The position numbers were made by a program, and so were the translations under genes. A stretch of DNA of 64,000 nt from Demequina pelophila (GTDB taxonomy: Bacteria > Actinomycetota > Actinomycetes > Actinomycetales > Demequinaceae), in assembly GCF_000971175.1 (NCBI RefSeq), contig NZ_BBLY01000004.1:182298-246297 (forward strand), read 5' to 3'. The notes below the pieces were generated by a model. That model saw nothing but the letters and a program-made list of their open reading frames with translations. It did not search any database and was not told the origin of the DNA. Below are positions 7,557 through 17,311 of this stretch, one piece after another (the first letter of the stretch is position 1; each line of letters opens with the position of its first letter).

Positions 7557-9236
7557 TCAGGCCGGCGCGGTCTGACCGTTGCTCAGCACCAGCCCCGGCA
7601 GCGCCTCGACCAGCGTGAACATCCCGCCGTCGAGCGTCGCCGAGTCGAAGCCCTCCTGCTCCAGCACGCGGTGCGCGTAATACGACCGCACGCCCGACGC
7701 GCACAGCACGCGCACCGGCCGGCCGGCGGCCAGGTGGCGCACGCCGTCCAGGTGCTCGCGCAGGAACGTGTGCGGCAGGTTGATGGCGCCGGGGATGTGG
7801 CCCATGGCGAACTCGCGTTCGGACCGCACGTCGAGCAGCAGGGCGTCGGCCCGCACCTGCTCGAGCTCCGACGGGTACCAGACGCGCGTGGTGCCGTTGA
7901 CGACGTTCTGCGCGAGGAAGCCCAGCATGTTCACCGGGTCCTTCGCGGAGCCGAACGGCGGCGCGTACGCGAGCTCGAGCTCGGCCAGGTCGTCGGCGGT
8001 GAAGCCCGCGCGCAGCGCCGTCGCGAGCACGTCGATGCGCTTGTCCGCGCCGTCCGGCCCCACGGCCTGCGCGCCCAGCAGCTTGCCGGAGGGCGAGAAC
8101 ACCGCCATGAGGTGCAGGATCTGCGAGCCGGGGTAGTAGCCGGCGTGGTTCGCGGGGTGCGTGTGGACCACGAAATACTCGATGCCCGCGGCGTCCAGCA
8201 TCCGCGGCGACGCGCCCGTCATCGCGGCGGTCAGCCCGAACGCGCGCACGATCGCGGTGCCCAGCACCGGCTGCGCCGTGTCCGCGCGACCCATGATCGA
8301 GTCCGCCGCGCGACGGCCCTGACGGTTCGCGGGGCCGGCCAGCGGCACGGGGCCCACCTGCCCGGTGACGCCGTGGCGCACGGCGATCGCGTCGCCCGCG
8401 GCCCAGATGTGCGGGTCGGAGGTGCGCTGCTGCTCGTCCACCAGGATCGCGCCGCGCCCGTCGAGGTCCAGGCCCGCGTCCCGCGCGAGGCCGGACCGCG
8501 GCCGCACGCCCACGGACACGATCACCAGGTCCGTCTCCACGGACCCGCCGTCGGACAGCGCGACGGTGACCGACGCATCGTCCCTGGACGATGCGCTCAC
8601 ACCCGTCGCGGCGACCCCCACCCGGACGTCGACGCCGTGGGAGGCGAGCTCGGTGTGGACCAGGCGCGCCATCTCGGGCGCGAGGGGCGGGAGCACCTGC
8701 GGGGCGAGCTCGACGAGGGTGACGTCGAGGCCGCGGTGGCGCAGCGCCTCGGCGGTCTCGAGGCCGATGAATCCGGCGCCCATGACGACGGCGCGGCGCG
8801 CGGTGGTTGCCCGCGTCGCGAGGTCGCGCGCCTCGTCGACGGTGCGCAGGTGCGTGACCTGCGGGAGGTCCATGCCCTCGATGGGCGGGACGATCGCGTC
8901 CGCGCCGGGGGAGAGGACCAGCGCGTCGTAGCCGAGCGTCTCGATGCCGTCGGGCGTCGAGACGGTGAGCTCGCGGGCGTCGCGGTCGATGCCGATCACC
9001 TCGTGCTCGACGCGCACGTCCAGGTCGAGCGACGCGCGCAGCGAGTCGGGCGTGTGGAGCAGGAGTTGGTCGTCGCGCTCGATCTCGCCGCCCACGTGGT
9101 ACGGCAGGCCGCAGTTGGCGAAGGACACGTAGCGGCCCTTCTCGAGGACGATGATCTCCGCCTTCTCGTCCAGACGGCGGGCGCGGGCCGCGGCGCTCAT
9201 GCCGCCGGCGACGCCTCCGATGACCAGGATGCGCAT
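7557..9236 (-). CDS. CoA-disulfide reductase with C-terminal rhodanese domain
   Basis: This is a 559-residue flavoprotein of the CoADR-Rhd type. The N-terminal FAD motif (GGVAGGM, residues 7-13) is followed by the single catalytic cysteine Cys42 in the signature SFANCGLPY. An NAD(P)H-binding motif (GAGFIGLE) lies near residue 155, and the C-terminal rhodanese domain starts near 455 and keeps its CASGVRS active-site loop. Family members reduce CoA disulfides, CoA persulfides or polysulfides. A CsoR-family repressor lies directly upstream on the same strand, and a palindrome GATACCCCTGGGGGTATC sits 43 bp before the start, so induction by reactive sulfur species is likely. Confidence 0.88.
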   Translation of the reverse strand: MRILVIGGVAGGMSAAARARRLDEKAEIIVLEKGRYVSFANCGLPYHVGGEIERDDQLLLHTPDSLRASLDLDVRVEHEVIGIDRDARELTVSTPDGIETLGYDALVLSPGADAIVPPIEGMDLPQVTHLRTVDEARDLATRATTARRAVVMGAGFIGLETAEALRHRGLDVTLVELAPQVLPPLAPEMARLVHTELASHGVDVRVGVAATGVSASSRDDASVTVALSDGGSVETDLVIVSVGVRPRSGLARDAGLDLDGRGAILVDEQQRTSDPHIWAAGDAIAVRHGVTGQVGPVPLAGPANRQGRRAADSIMGRADTAQPVLGTAIVRAFGLTAAMTGASPRMLDAAGIEYFVVHTHPANHAGYYPGSQILHLMAVFSPSGKLLGAQAVGPDGADKRIDVLATALRAGFTADDLAELELAYAPPFGSAKDPVNMLGFLAQNVVNGTTRVWYPSELEQVRADALLLDVRSEREFAMGHIPGAINLPHTFLREHLDGVRHLAAGRPVRVLCASGVRSYYAHRVLEQEGFDSATLDGGMFTLVEALPGLVLSNGQTAPA

Positions 9237-9278
9237 GTGGGACTCCTTCCGGGAAACCTTCCGGGATTCACCGTAACA

Positions 9279-9296
9279 GATACCCCTGGGGGTATC
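9279..9296. promoter_or_regulatory. CsoR/CstR-type operator upstream of CoADR
   Basis: This perfect 18-bp palindrome, GATACCCCTGGGGGTATC, matches the ATACCC-GGGTAT pattern bound by CsoR/CstR tetramers. It lies between the repressor gene and the CoADR-rhodanese gene. Confidence 0.75.
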
Positions 9297-9375
9297 TAGT
9301 CCGGAGGTCCCGGAGGGCGTGCCGGAGGCCGATGCGGGTGTCGGGTGAGGCTTGTGGCCGAGGGTTCCGGGCCGC

Positions 9376-10671
<1,296 letters not shown>

Positions 10672-10702
10672 TCACCCCTCCGCCCCATCACCCCTCCGCC
10701 CC

Positions 10703-10820
10703 ATCACCCCTCCACACAAGCCGTCCGAAAACCGGCGCGAAAATGCTGATATCCGCGCGACACGCCGACGACACGCCGGCCGGTGTGTGGAGCAGTGAAG
10801 AAAACGTGTGGAGGGGTGAC
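10703..10820 (+). repeat. Family B 118-bp element, copy B3
   Basis: The ends are ATCACCCCTCCACAC and GTGTGGAGGGGTGAC. Relative to B1 the terminal CCTG/CAGG has changed to CCCT/AGGG on both sides, so pairing is kept by compensatory changes. The left end runs into three iterated ATCACCCCTCCGCCCC repeats (from about 10671). The right end runs into GGGGTGACGCGA repeats and a lone family A right arm at 10847-10864. Confidence 0.88.
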
Positions 10821-10846
10821 GCGAGTCCGTGCGAAGGGGTGACGCG

Positions 10847-10864
10847 AATCCGTGCGGAGTGTCC
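10847..10864 (+). repeat. Solitary family A half-arm
   Basis: AATCCGTGCGGAGTGTCC occurs here without its left partner, 19 bp before the lysS -10 box. It looks like a degraded family A copy. Confidence 0.7.
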
Positions 10865-10881
10865 GGGAAACGGGGCCCCAT

Positions 10882-10887
10882 TAGACT
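10882..10887 (+). promoter_or_regulatory. Leaderless-type -10 box of lysS
   Basis: TAGACT lies 7 bp before the GTG start and there is no Shine-Dalgarno sequence, so the transcript is probably leaderless. Confidence 0.5.
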
Positions 10888-10894
10888 TGCGCCC

Positions 10895-12424
10895 GTGACT
10901 GAGCAGACCGCCCCCGCCGCTGACAACCAGGAGTCCGTCCAGGACGACACCCCGGAGCAGATGCGGGTCCGCCGCGCCAAGCGTGACCGCATCATCGAGG
11001 CCGGCGGGGAGGCGTACCCCGTCTCCGTGCCCCGCACGCACGAGATCGCGGACGTGAAGTCCGGCTACGCGCACCTCGAGACCGGCGAGGAGACCCAGGA
11101 CGTCGTGGGCGTCGCCGGGCGCGTGGTGTTCATCCGCAACACGGGCAAGCTGTGCTTCGCGTCCATCCAGGACGGCACCGGCGAGCGCCTGCAGATCATG
11201 CTGAGCCTCGCGGAGGTGGGCGAGGAGTCGCTCGCCGCCTTCAAGGCCGACGTCGACCTGGGCGACCACCTGTTCGCCAAGGGCCGCGTCATCAGGTCCC
11301 GCCGCGGCGAGATCTCCGTCTTCGCGACCGAGTGGGCCCTCGCCGCCAAGTCGCTGCGCCCCCTCCCGGTCCTGCACAAGGACCTCGCGGAGGACACCCG
11401 CGTGCGCCAGCGCTACGTCGACCTCATCGCCCGCCCCCTCGCGCGCGACACGGTCCGCCACCGCGCGACCATGATGCGCTCCCTCCGCGAGAGCCTCCAC
11501 GGCCGCGGCTACATCGAGGTCGAGACGCCCATGCTGCAGACGCAGCCCGGCGGCGCCGCGGCCCGCCCGTTCGTCACGCACATGAATGCCTTCGACATCG
11601 ATCTCTACATGCGCATCGCGCCGGAGCTGTTCCTCAAGCGCGCGGCCGTGGGCGGCATCGAGAAGGTCTTCGAGATCAACCGCAACTTCCGCAACGAGGG
11701 CTCCGACTCCTCGCACTCGCCCGAGTTCTCCATGCTCGAGGCGTACGAGGCCTACGGCGACTACGACACCATGGCCGAGCTCACCCAGTCCCTGGTCCAG
11801 GGCGCCGCGCAGGACGTGTTCGGCACGCAGGTGGTGACGCTCGCGGATGGCTCGGAGTACAACCTGGGCGGCGAGTGGGCGCAGCTGACCATGTACGGCT
11901 CGCTGTCCGAGGCGCTGGGCGAGGAGATCACGCCGGCGACCACGGTCGAGGCGCTCGAGAGGCTGTGCGACCGCTTCGAGATCGGCGTGGACCCCAAGCG
12001 CGTCAATCACGGCAAGCTGGTGGAGGAACTCTGGGAGCACCACGTGGGCAATGCGCTCACCGCGCCCACCTTCGTCCGCGATTTCCCGGTCGAGACCTCC
12101 CCGCTCACGCGCGATCACCGCACTCAGGACGGAATCGTCGAGAAGTGGGACCTGTACGTCCGCGGATTCGAGCTCGCGACCGCCTATTCCGAGCTGGTCG
12201 ACCCCGTCATCCAGCGCGAGCGCTTCGAGCAGCAGGCCCGCATGGCCGCCCAGGGCGACGACGAGGCCATGCGCCTCGACGAGGACTTCCTCACCGCCAT
12301 GGAGCACGCGATGCCCCCGAGCGGCGGCATGGGCATGGGGATCGACCGCCTGCTCATGGCCCTCACCGGCCTGGGCATCCGCGAGACCATCCTGTTCCCC
12401 CTGGTCAAGCCCACGGAGGACTGA
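10895..12424 (+). CDS. lysS: Lysyl-tRNA synthetase, class II
   Basis: LysRS charges tRNA-Lys with lysine. The 509-residue protein has an N-terminal OB-fold anticodon-binding domain (about residues 65-170) and the class II catalytic core: motif 1 around 200-225, motif 2 with [11 protein letters not shown] near 270 and motif 3 with [12 protein letters not shown] close to the C-terminus. The GTG at 10895 is chosen because the segment further upstream translates the family A repeat. No MprF-like N-terminal membrane domain is present, so this is the housekeeping enzyme. The next gene starts immediately after the stop. Confidence 0.96.
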   Translation: MTEQTAPAADNQESVQDDTPEQMRVRRAKRDRIIEAGGEAYPVSVPRTHEIADVKSGYAHLETGEETQDVVGVAGRVVFIRNTGKLCFASIQDGTGERLQIMLSLAEVGEESLAAFKADVDLGDHLFAKGRVIRSRRGEISVFATEWALAAKSLRPLPVLHKDLAEDTRVRQRYVDLIARPLARDTVRHRATMMRSLRESLHGRGYIEVETPMLQTQPGGAAARPFVTHMNAFDIDLYMRIAPELFLKRAAVGGIEKVFEINRNFRNEGSDSSHSPEFSMLEAYEAYGDYDTMAELTQSLVQGAAQDVFGTQVVTLADGSEYNLGGEWAQLTMYGSLSEALGEEITPATTVEALERLCDRFEIGVDPKRVNHGKLVEELWEHHVGNALTAPTFVRDFPVETSPLTRDHRTQDGIVEKWDLYVRGFELATAYSELVDPVIQRERFEQQARMAAQGDDEAMRLDEDFLTAMEHAMPPSGGMGMGIDRLLMALTGLGIRETILFPLVKPTED

Positions 12425-12676
12425 GTGTCCACCTGGCAGGCGATCGCGGTCGGCATCATCCCGTCGATCGGCGTCGGAGCGATCTTCTGGTTCGCCATTC
12501 GTGCGGTGGTACGCGCCGACCGTAACGAGCGCGCCGCCGTCGCGCGCGAGGAGGCGGGCTTTTCTGGGGAGGCCGGGGCCGATGCGCGGCCTGGGGACAT
12601 CGGTCCGTCCCCGGACGATGCGGTGGCCGGGAACGATGCGGCGGCCGGTTCCGGGGATTCCCGCCCGAATTCCTGA
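12425..12676 (+). CDS. Small single-pass membrane protein
   Basis: This is an 83-residue ORF whose GTG directly abuts the lysS stop, so it is probably translated from the lysS mRNA. Residues 5-30 form one hydrophobic helix followed by a basic stretch, which predicts an N-out/C-in topology. The C-terminal 40 residues are a Gly/Ala/Asp/Pro low-complexity tail whose DNA is largely built from two GACGATGCGG motifs and variants. Small membrane proteins in this position downstream of lysS are common in Actinomycetota. I do not recognise a function. Confidence 0.6.
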   Translation: MSTWQAIAVGIIPSIGVGAIFWFAIRAVVRADRNERAAVAREEAGFSGEAGADARPGDIGPSPDDAVAGNDAAAGSGDSRPNS

Positions 12677-12788
12677 GGCGCGCCGCGCCGAATTCCGCGG
12701 TCGTCGTGGAATTCTTGCGCGCGGCGCATTGACGCGCGGATATCCGATCTGGAATTCTGGCTTCACCCATTCTTCGAAAGGAAATGCA

Positions 12789-13118
12789 GTGGCGCAGAAA
12801 GTCCAGATTGTGCTCGAGGACGATATCTCGGGTGGTCCCGCCGATGAGACCGTCAACTTCTGCCTCGACGGCGTGAGCTACGAGATCGACCTCACGGCCG
12901 CGAACGCCGCGGAGCTGCGCGACGCGCTCGGCCCGTGGATCGTCGCCGCGCGCAAGACGCCGGTGCGCAACGGCGGCCGTCGTCGCCGCGCCGCCGCGCC
13001 GGCCGGTGCCTCGGCCGCGACCATCCGCCTGTGGGCGGCCGAGAACGGTGTCCCCGTGCCCGACCGCGGCCGCATCCCCGCCGCGGTCCGCGAGCAGTAC
13101 GAGGCTGCGACCAAGTAA
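12789..13118 (+). CDS. lsr2: Lsr2-type nucleoid-associated protein
   Basis: Lsr2 bridges DNA and silences AT-rich, often acquired genes; it is the actinobacterial counterpart of H-NS. The 109-residue product has the N-terminal dimerisation strand (QKVQIVLEDDISG, residues 3-15), a basic linker rich in Arg, and the C-terminal DNA-binding domain with the IRxWA motif near 76-80 and a GRIP motif (RGRIP, about 92-96) that acts as the AT-hook-like minor groove binder. A GAAAGGAAA ribosome site precedes the GTG. The upstream gap has unusually AT-rich GAATTC-containing stretches, which fits autoregulation. Confidence 0.95.
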   Translation: MAQKVQIVLEDDISGGPADETVNFCLDGVSYEIDLTAANAAELRDALGPWIVAARKTPVRNGGRRRRAAAPAGASAATIRLWAAENGVPVPDRGRIPAAVREQYEAATK

Positions 13119-13122
13119 CCGC

Positions 13123-14181
13123 ATGATCCTCTGGGGCACCTACCCCGCCGCGGGCCTCGGCACGCCGCCGGGCACGGGCGAGGGGCTGTGGCTCCACTCC
13201 GGAGCGGCGGCGCGGGCGCTCGAACTGCCCGCGCCGTCGTTCCTGGTCCGTCACCCGCGGCTGCCGCTCGCCTATGCGGCGTGCGAGACGAGCGAGAGCG
13301 CCGTGGTCGTCGTCGACCTCGCGCGCGCCTCCCGGCACCAGCTCTCCGTGGTCGCCACCGTCCCCACCCGCGGCGACTCGGCCTGCCACCTGCTCCTCGC
13401 ACCCGACGCCCGCGCGCTGTACGTCTCGCACTACGGCAGCGGCTCGGTCGCGGTGATCGCGTTGGGGGAGGACGGGCTGCCCGTGGGCGACGGCCCGGCG
13501 CAGGAGTTCGCCCTCCTCGGCACCCCCACGGGCGCCGCCGGCGTGCCCGATCGCCAGGCGGCGCGCCACGCGCACTCCGCCGCCCTCGCGCCCGGCGGCG
13601 CGCACGTGCTGGTCGCGGACCTGGGCAGCGACGAGCTCCGCCGCTTCCGCCGCACCCCCCACGGCCTCGAGCCGGACGGTGTCGCCGCGACCCTCCCGCC
13701 CGGCGCCGGCCCCCGCCACGTCGCCACCCGCGGCCCCCTGCTCTACGTGGCGTGCGAGCTCGACTCGACGGTCCGCACCCTGAGGTGGGACCCCGCATCG
13801 TCCACCGCGACGGAGATCGAGGCCCATCCCGCGACCGCCGCGTCGCCGCGCACGGCGGACAACGCGCCCTCCCACATCGCGCTCGTCGAGCACGACGGCC
13901 GCGAGGCGCTGCTCGTGGGCGTCCGCGGCGCGGACGTGATCTCCGTCTTCGACGTCGCCCCCGAGGGCGAGCTCGCCTACCGCGGCGCGATCGACGCCGG
14001 CCACTGGCCGCGCCACTTCGCGGTGGCGGGGGAGCGGCTGGTCGTGGGCTGCGAGCGCGGCCACGAGGCGCGCACCTTCGCGCTCGCGGACGTGCTCACC
14101 CTTCCCGGCTGGGACCCGGTCGTGGACCTCCCGCACGCGCGCGCGGAGATTACGAGCCCCGCCTGCGCGCTCCCGCTGTAG
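13123..14181 (+). CDS. Lactonase-family seven-bladed beta-propeller protein
   Basis: This 352-residue protein resembles the 6-phosphogluconolactonase/carboxy-cis,cis-muconate cyclase (Lactonase, PF10282) family. It contains repeated blades with the pattern hydrophobic-LxVx[24 protein letters not shown], GxGPRHVA and HIAL, including the conserved His/Asp/Arg residues of the HxxxxxPGG and GPRH segments. It has no signal peptide, so it is probably cytosolic. It starts 4 bp after the lsr2 stop. A role as Pgl-type lactonase in the pentose phosphate pathway is plausible but the substrate cannot be told from the sequence. Confidence 0.75.
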   Translation: MILWGTYPAAGLGTPPGTGEGLWLHSGAAARALELPAPSFLVRHPRLPLAYAACETSESAVVVVDLARASRHQLSVVATVPTRGDSACHLLLAPDARALYVSHYGSGSVAVIALGEDGLPVGDGPAQEFALLGTPTGAAGVPDRQAARHAHSAALAPGGAHVLVADLGSDELRRFRRTPHGLEPDGVAATLPPGAGPRHVATRGPLLYVACELDSTVRTLRWDPASSTATEIEAHPATAASPRTADNAPSHIALVEHDGREALLVGVRGADVISVFDVAPEGELAYRGAIDAGHWPRHFAVAGERLVVGCERGHEARTFALADVLTLPGWDPVVDLPHARAEITSPACALPL

Positions 14182-14251
14182 ACGACTCGCGCCCAGGCCC
14201 GCCCGCCCCGCGGCACCCCCGCGCCCACAGCCCGCCCCGCGGCACCCCCGC

Positions 14252-14392
14252 GGTCCGGGACACTCAGGACCGCCATTCGCGCGCATCTGCCTCGTTCGGG
14301 ACAGCCAGGACCGCTCGCCCCCGCGCCCACCGGTCCACGCTGTCCCGCAGGAAGCACGAGCGCCGAATCAGCGGTCCCAGCTGTCCCGGACC
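14252..14392. repeat. 141-bp palindromic element (family D) after lactonase gene
   Basis: The outer arms GGTCCGGGACACTCAGGACC and its approximate complement ending GTCCCGGACC enclose a second, inner inverted pair (GGGACAGCCAGGACC / GGTCCACGCTGTCCC). Its design recalls the family A hairpins but the sequence is different. It is the only copy in this window and is followed by iterated GGACCCGCGGTGG repeats to about 14445. Confidence 0.75.
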
Positions 14393-14463
14393 CGCGGTGG
14401 GCCCGCGGTGGACCCGCGGTGGGCGCGCCCGGACCCGCGGTGCGCGAGCGAGAAGCGCACGCA

Positions 14464-14478
14464 CCCCCCCCCCCCCCC
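14464..14478 (+). repeat. C15 homopolymer tract upstream of gpmA
   Basis: An uninterrupted run of 15 C lies 53 bp before the gpmA start codon, in or near its promoter or leader. Tracts of this length are prone to slipped-strand length change. Confidence 0.85.
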
Positions 14479-14531
14479 GCCGGGACCTTGGACCGCTCGC
14501 GAGGTCAGGGGGGATGCGCAAGGATGGGCGC

Positions 14532-15278
14532 ATGACCTACACACTGATCCTGCTCCGCCACGGCGAGAGCGAGTGGAACGAGAAGAACCTGTTCACCGGC
14601 TGGGTGGACGTCCCCCTCAACGAGAAGGGCTGGGGCGAGGCCAAGCGCGGCGGCGAGCTGCTCAAGGAGGAGGGCATCCTCCCCGACGTGGTGCACACCT
14701 CGCTGCTGCGCCGCGCGATCATGACCGCCAACCTCGCGCTCGACGCCGCGGACCGTCACTGGATCCCGGTCAAGCGCAACTGGCGCCTCAACGAGCGTCA
14801 CTACGGCGACCTCCAGGGCAAGAACAAGGCCGAGACCCTCGAGCAGTTCGGCGAGGAGAAGTTCATGATCTGGCGCCGTTCGTACGACGTGCCGCCGCCG
14901 GCCATCTCCGCCGAGAACACCTTCACGCAGGAGGGCGATCCGCGCTACGCCGGCGAGCCCGTCCCGGCCACCGAGTGCCTCAAGGACGTCCTCGAGCGCG
15001 CCCTCCCGTACTGGGAGTCGGACGTGGTCCCGGACCTCAAGGCCGGCAAGACCGTGCTGGTCGCCGCGCACGGCAACTCGCTGCGCGCGATCGTCAAGCA
15101 CCTCGACGGCATCGCGGACGACGAGATCGTGGGCGTGAACATCCCCACCGGCATCCCGCTCGTCTACCACCTCGACGAGGAGACCCTCAAGCCCACCAAC
15201 CCGCGCGGCACCTACCTCGACGCGGACGCCGCGGCCGCGGCCATCCAGGCCGTCGCCAACCAGGGCAAGAAGAAGTAA
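14532..15278 (+). CDS. gpmA: 2,3-bisphosphoglycerate-dependent phosphoglycerate mutase
   Basis: GpmA interconverts 3- and 2-phosphoglycerate in glycolysis and gluconeogenesis. The 248-residue protein has the phosphohistidine motif [10 protein letters not shown] (His10), the [11 protein letters not shown] segment, the DVPPPxI region and the second catalytic histidine in [12 protein letters not shown] near residue 180. The ATG at 14532 follows AAGGATGGGCG. The long upstream region carries the family D palindrome and the C15 tract. A hairpin made of an inverted pair of the GGGACGATGC motif and then a bidirectional terminator separate it from phoU. Confidence 0.96.
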   Translation: MTYTLILLRHGESEWNEKNLFTGWVDVPLNEKGWGEAKRGGELLKEEGILPDVVHTSLLRRAIMTANLALDAADRHWIPVKRNWRLNERHYGDLQGKNKAETLEQFGEEKFMIWRRSYDVPPPAISAENTFTQEGDPRYAGEPVPATECLKDVLERALPYWESDVVPDLKAGKTVLVAAHGNSLRAIVKHLDGIADDEIVGVNIPTGIPLVYHLDEETLKPTNPRGTYLDADAAAAAIQAVANQGKKK

Positions 15279-15286
15279 CCCCCTTC

Positions 15287-15334
15287 CCCAGGGGACGATG
15301 CGCGGGCCGGGAGGCCTCGCATCGTCCCCCGGGG
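15287..15334. terminator. Hairpin from inverted GGGACGATGC pair after gpmA
   Basis: GGGGACGATGCG at 15291 pairs with CGCATCGTCCCC ending at 15329, with a short GC-rich loop. The hairpin lies just past the gpmA stop. Confidence 0.6.
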
Positions 15335-15350
15335 AATGGCCCGGGAAGCA

Positions 15351-15382
15351 CGAAGGCCCCCGCCTCGCGGCGGGGGCCTTCG
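15351..15382. terminator. Bidirectional intrinsic terminator, gpmA/phoU
   Basis: CGAAGGCCCCCGC and GCGGGGGCCTTCG form a 13-bp perfect stem with a short loop, placed between the convergent gpmA and phoU genes. Confidence 0.85.
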
Positions 15383-15400
15383 TCGTCTCCTGAGGAGGCG

Positions 15401-16060
15401 TCAAATCTGGGCGTCGCCGCCCGAGTGGTCGCCGGTGACCAAGTAGACGATGCGGCGGGAGATGCCCACCGCGTGGTCGCCGAAGCGCTCGTAGTAGCGG
15501 GCGAGGAGCGCGACGTCGAGCGTCTCCTGGGCGTTGCCGGTGTAGGACTCGTCGACCAGGCCCTTGTAGGCGGCCTCGTGGAGGGCGTCGATCTCGTCGT
15601 CCTCTTCCACGATCGCGGCGGCGACGTTGAGGTCGCGGGTCTCGAGCAGCTGCGTGACCTCCTTGGCCGTCTGCTTGGACAGCTCGGCCATGCGGTGCAC
15701 CATGTCGCGGTGCGACTCGGGGATCGCGGAGCCGGGGAAGGAGCGGCGCGCGTCCTTGGCGATGTGCTCGGCCAGGTCGCCCATGCGCTCGAGGCTCGCG
15801 GAGATGCGCAGCGAGGCGATGATGCTGCGCAGGTCGAGGCCCACGGGCTGCTGCTGGGCGATGAGCAGGACGCAGCGCTCGTCCACGCTGGCCGTGAGCT
15901 CGTCGAGCTTCTCGTCCGAGGCGATGACCGACTGGGCGAGGTCCAGGTCGCCGTTGAGGACGGCGTCCGAGGCCTGGTCGATGGCGGTCTCCACGAGGCG
16001 CGACATCGCGATGAGGTCGTCCGCCAGATCCGACATCTCTGCGGTGAACAGGGTACGCAT
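15401..16060 (-). CDS. phoU: PhoU phosphate-signalling protein
   Basis: PhoU links phosphate transport through PstSCAB to the sensor kinase and keeps the Pho regulon off when phosphate is plentiful. The 219-residue, all-helical protein shows two PhoU repeats with the expected E/DxxxD metal-site motifs: ISASLERMGDLAEHIAK near residues 86-102 and the matching ARYYERFGDHAVGISRRI in the second half. It is divergent from senX3-regX3, with PHO-box-like repeats in the shared upstream region, so it is probably under RegX3 control rather than cotranscribed with pst. Confidence 0.95.
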   Translation of the reverse strand: MRTLFTAEMSDLADDLIAMSRLVETAIDQASDAVLNGDLDLAQSVIASDEKLDELTASVDERCVLLIAQQQPVGLDLRSIIASLRISASLERMGDLAEHIAKDARRSFPGSAIPESHRDMVHRMAELSKQTAKEVTQLLETRDLNVAAAIVEEDDEIDALHEAAYKGLVDESYTGNAQETLDVALLARYYERFGDHAVGISRRIVYLVTGDHSGGDAQI

Positions 16061-16131
16061 GGGTCTCCTTCAGGTCGTGGCAATAGTCTTCCACCTGGCA
16101 GGCTACCGATGACAAGGGGTTCGGGTGCGCT

Positions 16132-16172
16132 CGGTGAACAATCGGTGACGATTCTGAACATTGGGTGAACAT
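16132..16172. promoter_or_regulatory. PHO boxes between phoU and senX3
   Basis: On the minus strand the segment reads as four GTTCACC/GTTCAGA/GTCACCG-like heptamers at about 11-bp steps (GGTGAAC, GGTGACG, CTGAACA and GGTGAAC on the plus strand). This is the direct-repeat pattern bound by PhoP/RegX3 regulators and suggests autoregulation of senX3-regX3 and control of phoU. Confidence 0.75.
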
Positions 16173-16198
16173 CGCGGCGGTTGTCTACTGTGTGCCCC

Positions 16199-17311
16199 AT
16201 GACCGGGCAACTGTGGGTAGCGGCCGTGGTGGGCTTCTTCCTGGGCGCCGCGTCCACGTGGATCGTGGCGGTGCTGCGCCGGCGCAAGGAGATCAAGGCC
16301 CTCACGCTGGTGCCGCAGCGCACGCGCGAGCTCATGGACGCCCTGCAGTCGGGCGCGACCGTGGTGCGCCGCGACCGCCGCAGCGCCTACTGCAACCCGC
16401 AGGCCGTGGCGCTCGGGATCGCCCGCCAGGACGGCGCCCTCCACAGCGACGTCGCCGACCTCGCCGAGCGGGCGTGGGACCGCGACGAGGCACAGGAGGA
16501 GGAGGTCTCCGTCCAGCGCGGCATGCTCGCCAAGCCGCGCCTGGTGCACGTGCGCGTGGTGCCGCTGGATGAGAACCTGTGCCTCGCGCTCGCGAACGAC
16601 AACACGGAGATCCGCGCGGCGGAGCAGTCGCGCCGCGAGTTCGCCGTCAACGTCTCGCACGAGCTCAAGACCCCCGTGGGCGCGCTGTCGCTGCTCGCGG
16701 AGACCATCGCGGAGGGCGCCGACGACCCGCAGATGGTGCGCAAGTTCGCCAAGAAGATGCGCAAGGAGGCGCGCCGGCTCACCAAGCTCATCCAGGAGAT
16801 CATCGAGATCTCCCGGCTGCAGGGCGGCGAGTCGGTCATCGAGCACGAGGTCCTCCCGCTCGACGGCGTGGTCCACGAGGCCATCGAGGCCGTCCGCCTG
16901 GGAGCCGAGGCCAAGCGCATCAGCATCGTCAGCAAGATCGGCACCCAGGCCACCGTGCTGGGCGACCGCGACCTGCTGGTGATGGCGCTGCGCAACCTCA
17001 TCGACAACGCGATCCAGTACTCGGACGAGCAGTCGTCCGTCGCGGTCGCGTGCTCCGCCGCCAACGGCGTCGCCTCCGTGAGCGTGATCGACCGCGGCAT
17101 CGGCATCTCCGCGTCCGACCAGGACCGCATCTTCGAGCGCTTCTACCGCGCCGACCCCGCGCGCTCGCGCGACACGGGCGGCACCGGGCTGGGGCTCAGC
17201 ATCGTCAAGCACATCGCCCTCCAGCACTCCGGCTCCGTGTCGGTGTGGTCGGAGTCCGGCGTGGGATCGACCTTCACCTTCAAACTCAACGTTCATGAGG
17301 AGGCGGAATGA
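16199..17311 (+). CDS. senX3: Sensor histidine kinase SenX3 (phosphate)
   Basis: This 370-residue kinase partners the response regulator RegX3. Residues 4-26 form a membrane helix; a PAS-like region spans about 45-135; the phosphoacceptor is His154 in VSHELKTP; and the ATPase domain carries N, G1 (DRGIGIS), F and G2 (GTGLGLSIVKH) boxes. The ATG at 16199 is preferred: TACTGT lies 7 bp upstream, suggesting a leaderless transcript, while a TTG at 16181 would add six residues. Its stop overlaps the regX3 start (ATGA). Neighbouring phoU, pstSCAB and PHO boxes support a phosphate-starvation role. Confidence 0.92.
   Translation: MTGQLWVAAVVGFFLGAASTWIVAVLRRRKEIKALTLVPQRTRELMDALQSGATVVRRDRRSAYCNPQAVALGIARQDGALHSDVADLAERAWDRDEAQEEEVSVQRGMLAKPRLVHVRVVPLDENLCLALANDNTEIRAAEQSRREFAVNVSHELKTPVGALSLLAETIAEGADDPQMVRKFAKKMRKEARRLTKLIQEIIEISRLQGGESVIEHEVLPLDGVVHEAIEAVRLGAEAKRISIVSKIGTQATVLGDRDLLVMALRNLIDNAIQYSDEQSSVAVACSAANGVASVSVIDRGIGISASDQDRIFERFYRADPARSRDTGGTGLGLSIVKHIALQHSGSVSVWSESGVGSTFTFKLNVHEEAE

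Noticed and set aside
7485..9299. 604-codon plus-strand frame over the CoADR gene
   Set aside because: It is a shadow of the flavoprotein gene, starts within repeat A3 and has no domain.
12051..12788. Upstream extension of the lsr2 frame
   Set aside because: The extension translates lysS in a wrong frame; the true Lsr2 start is the GTG at 12789 with a good ribosome site.
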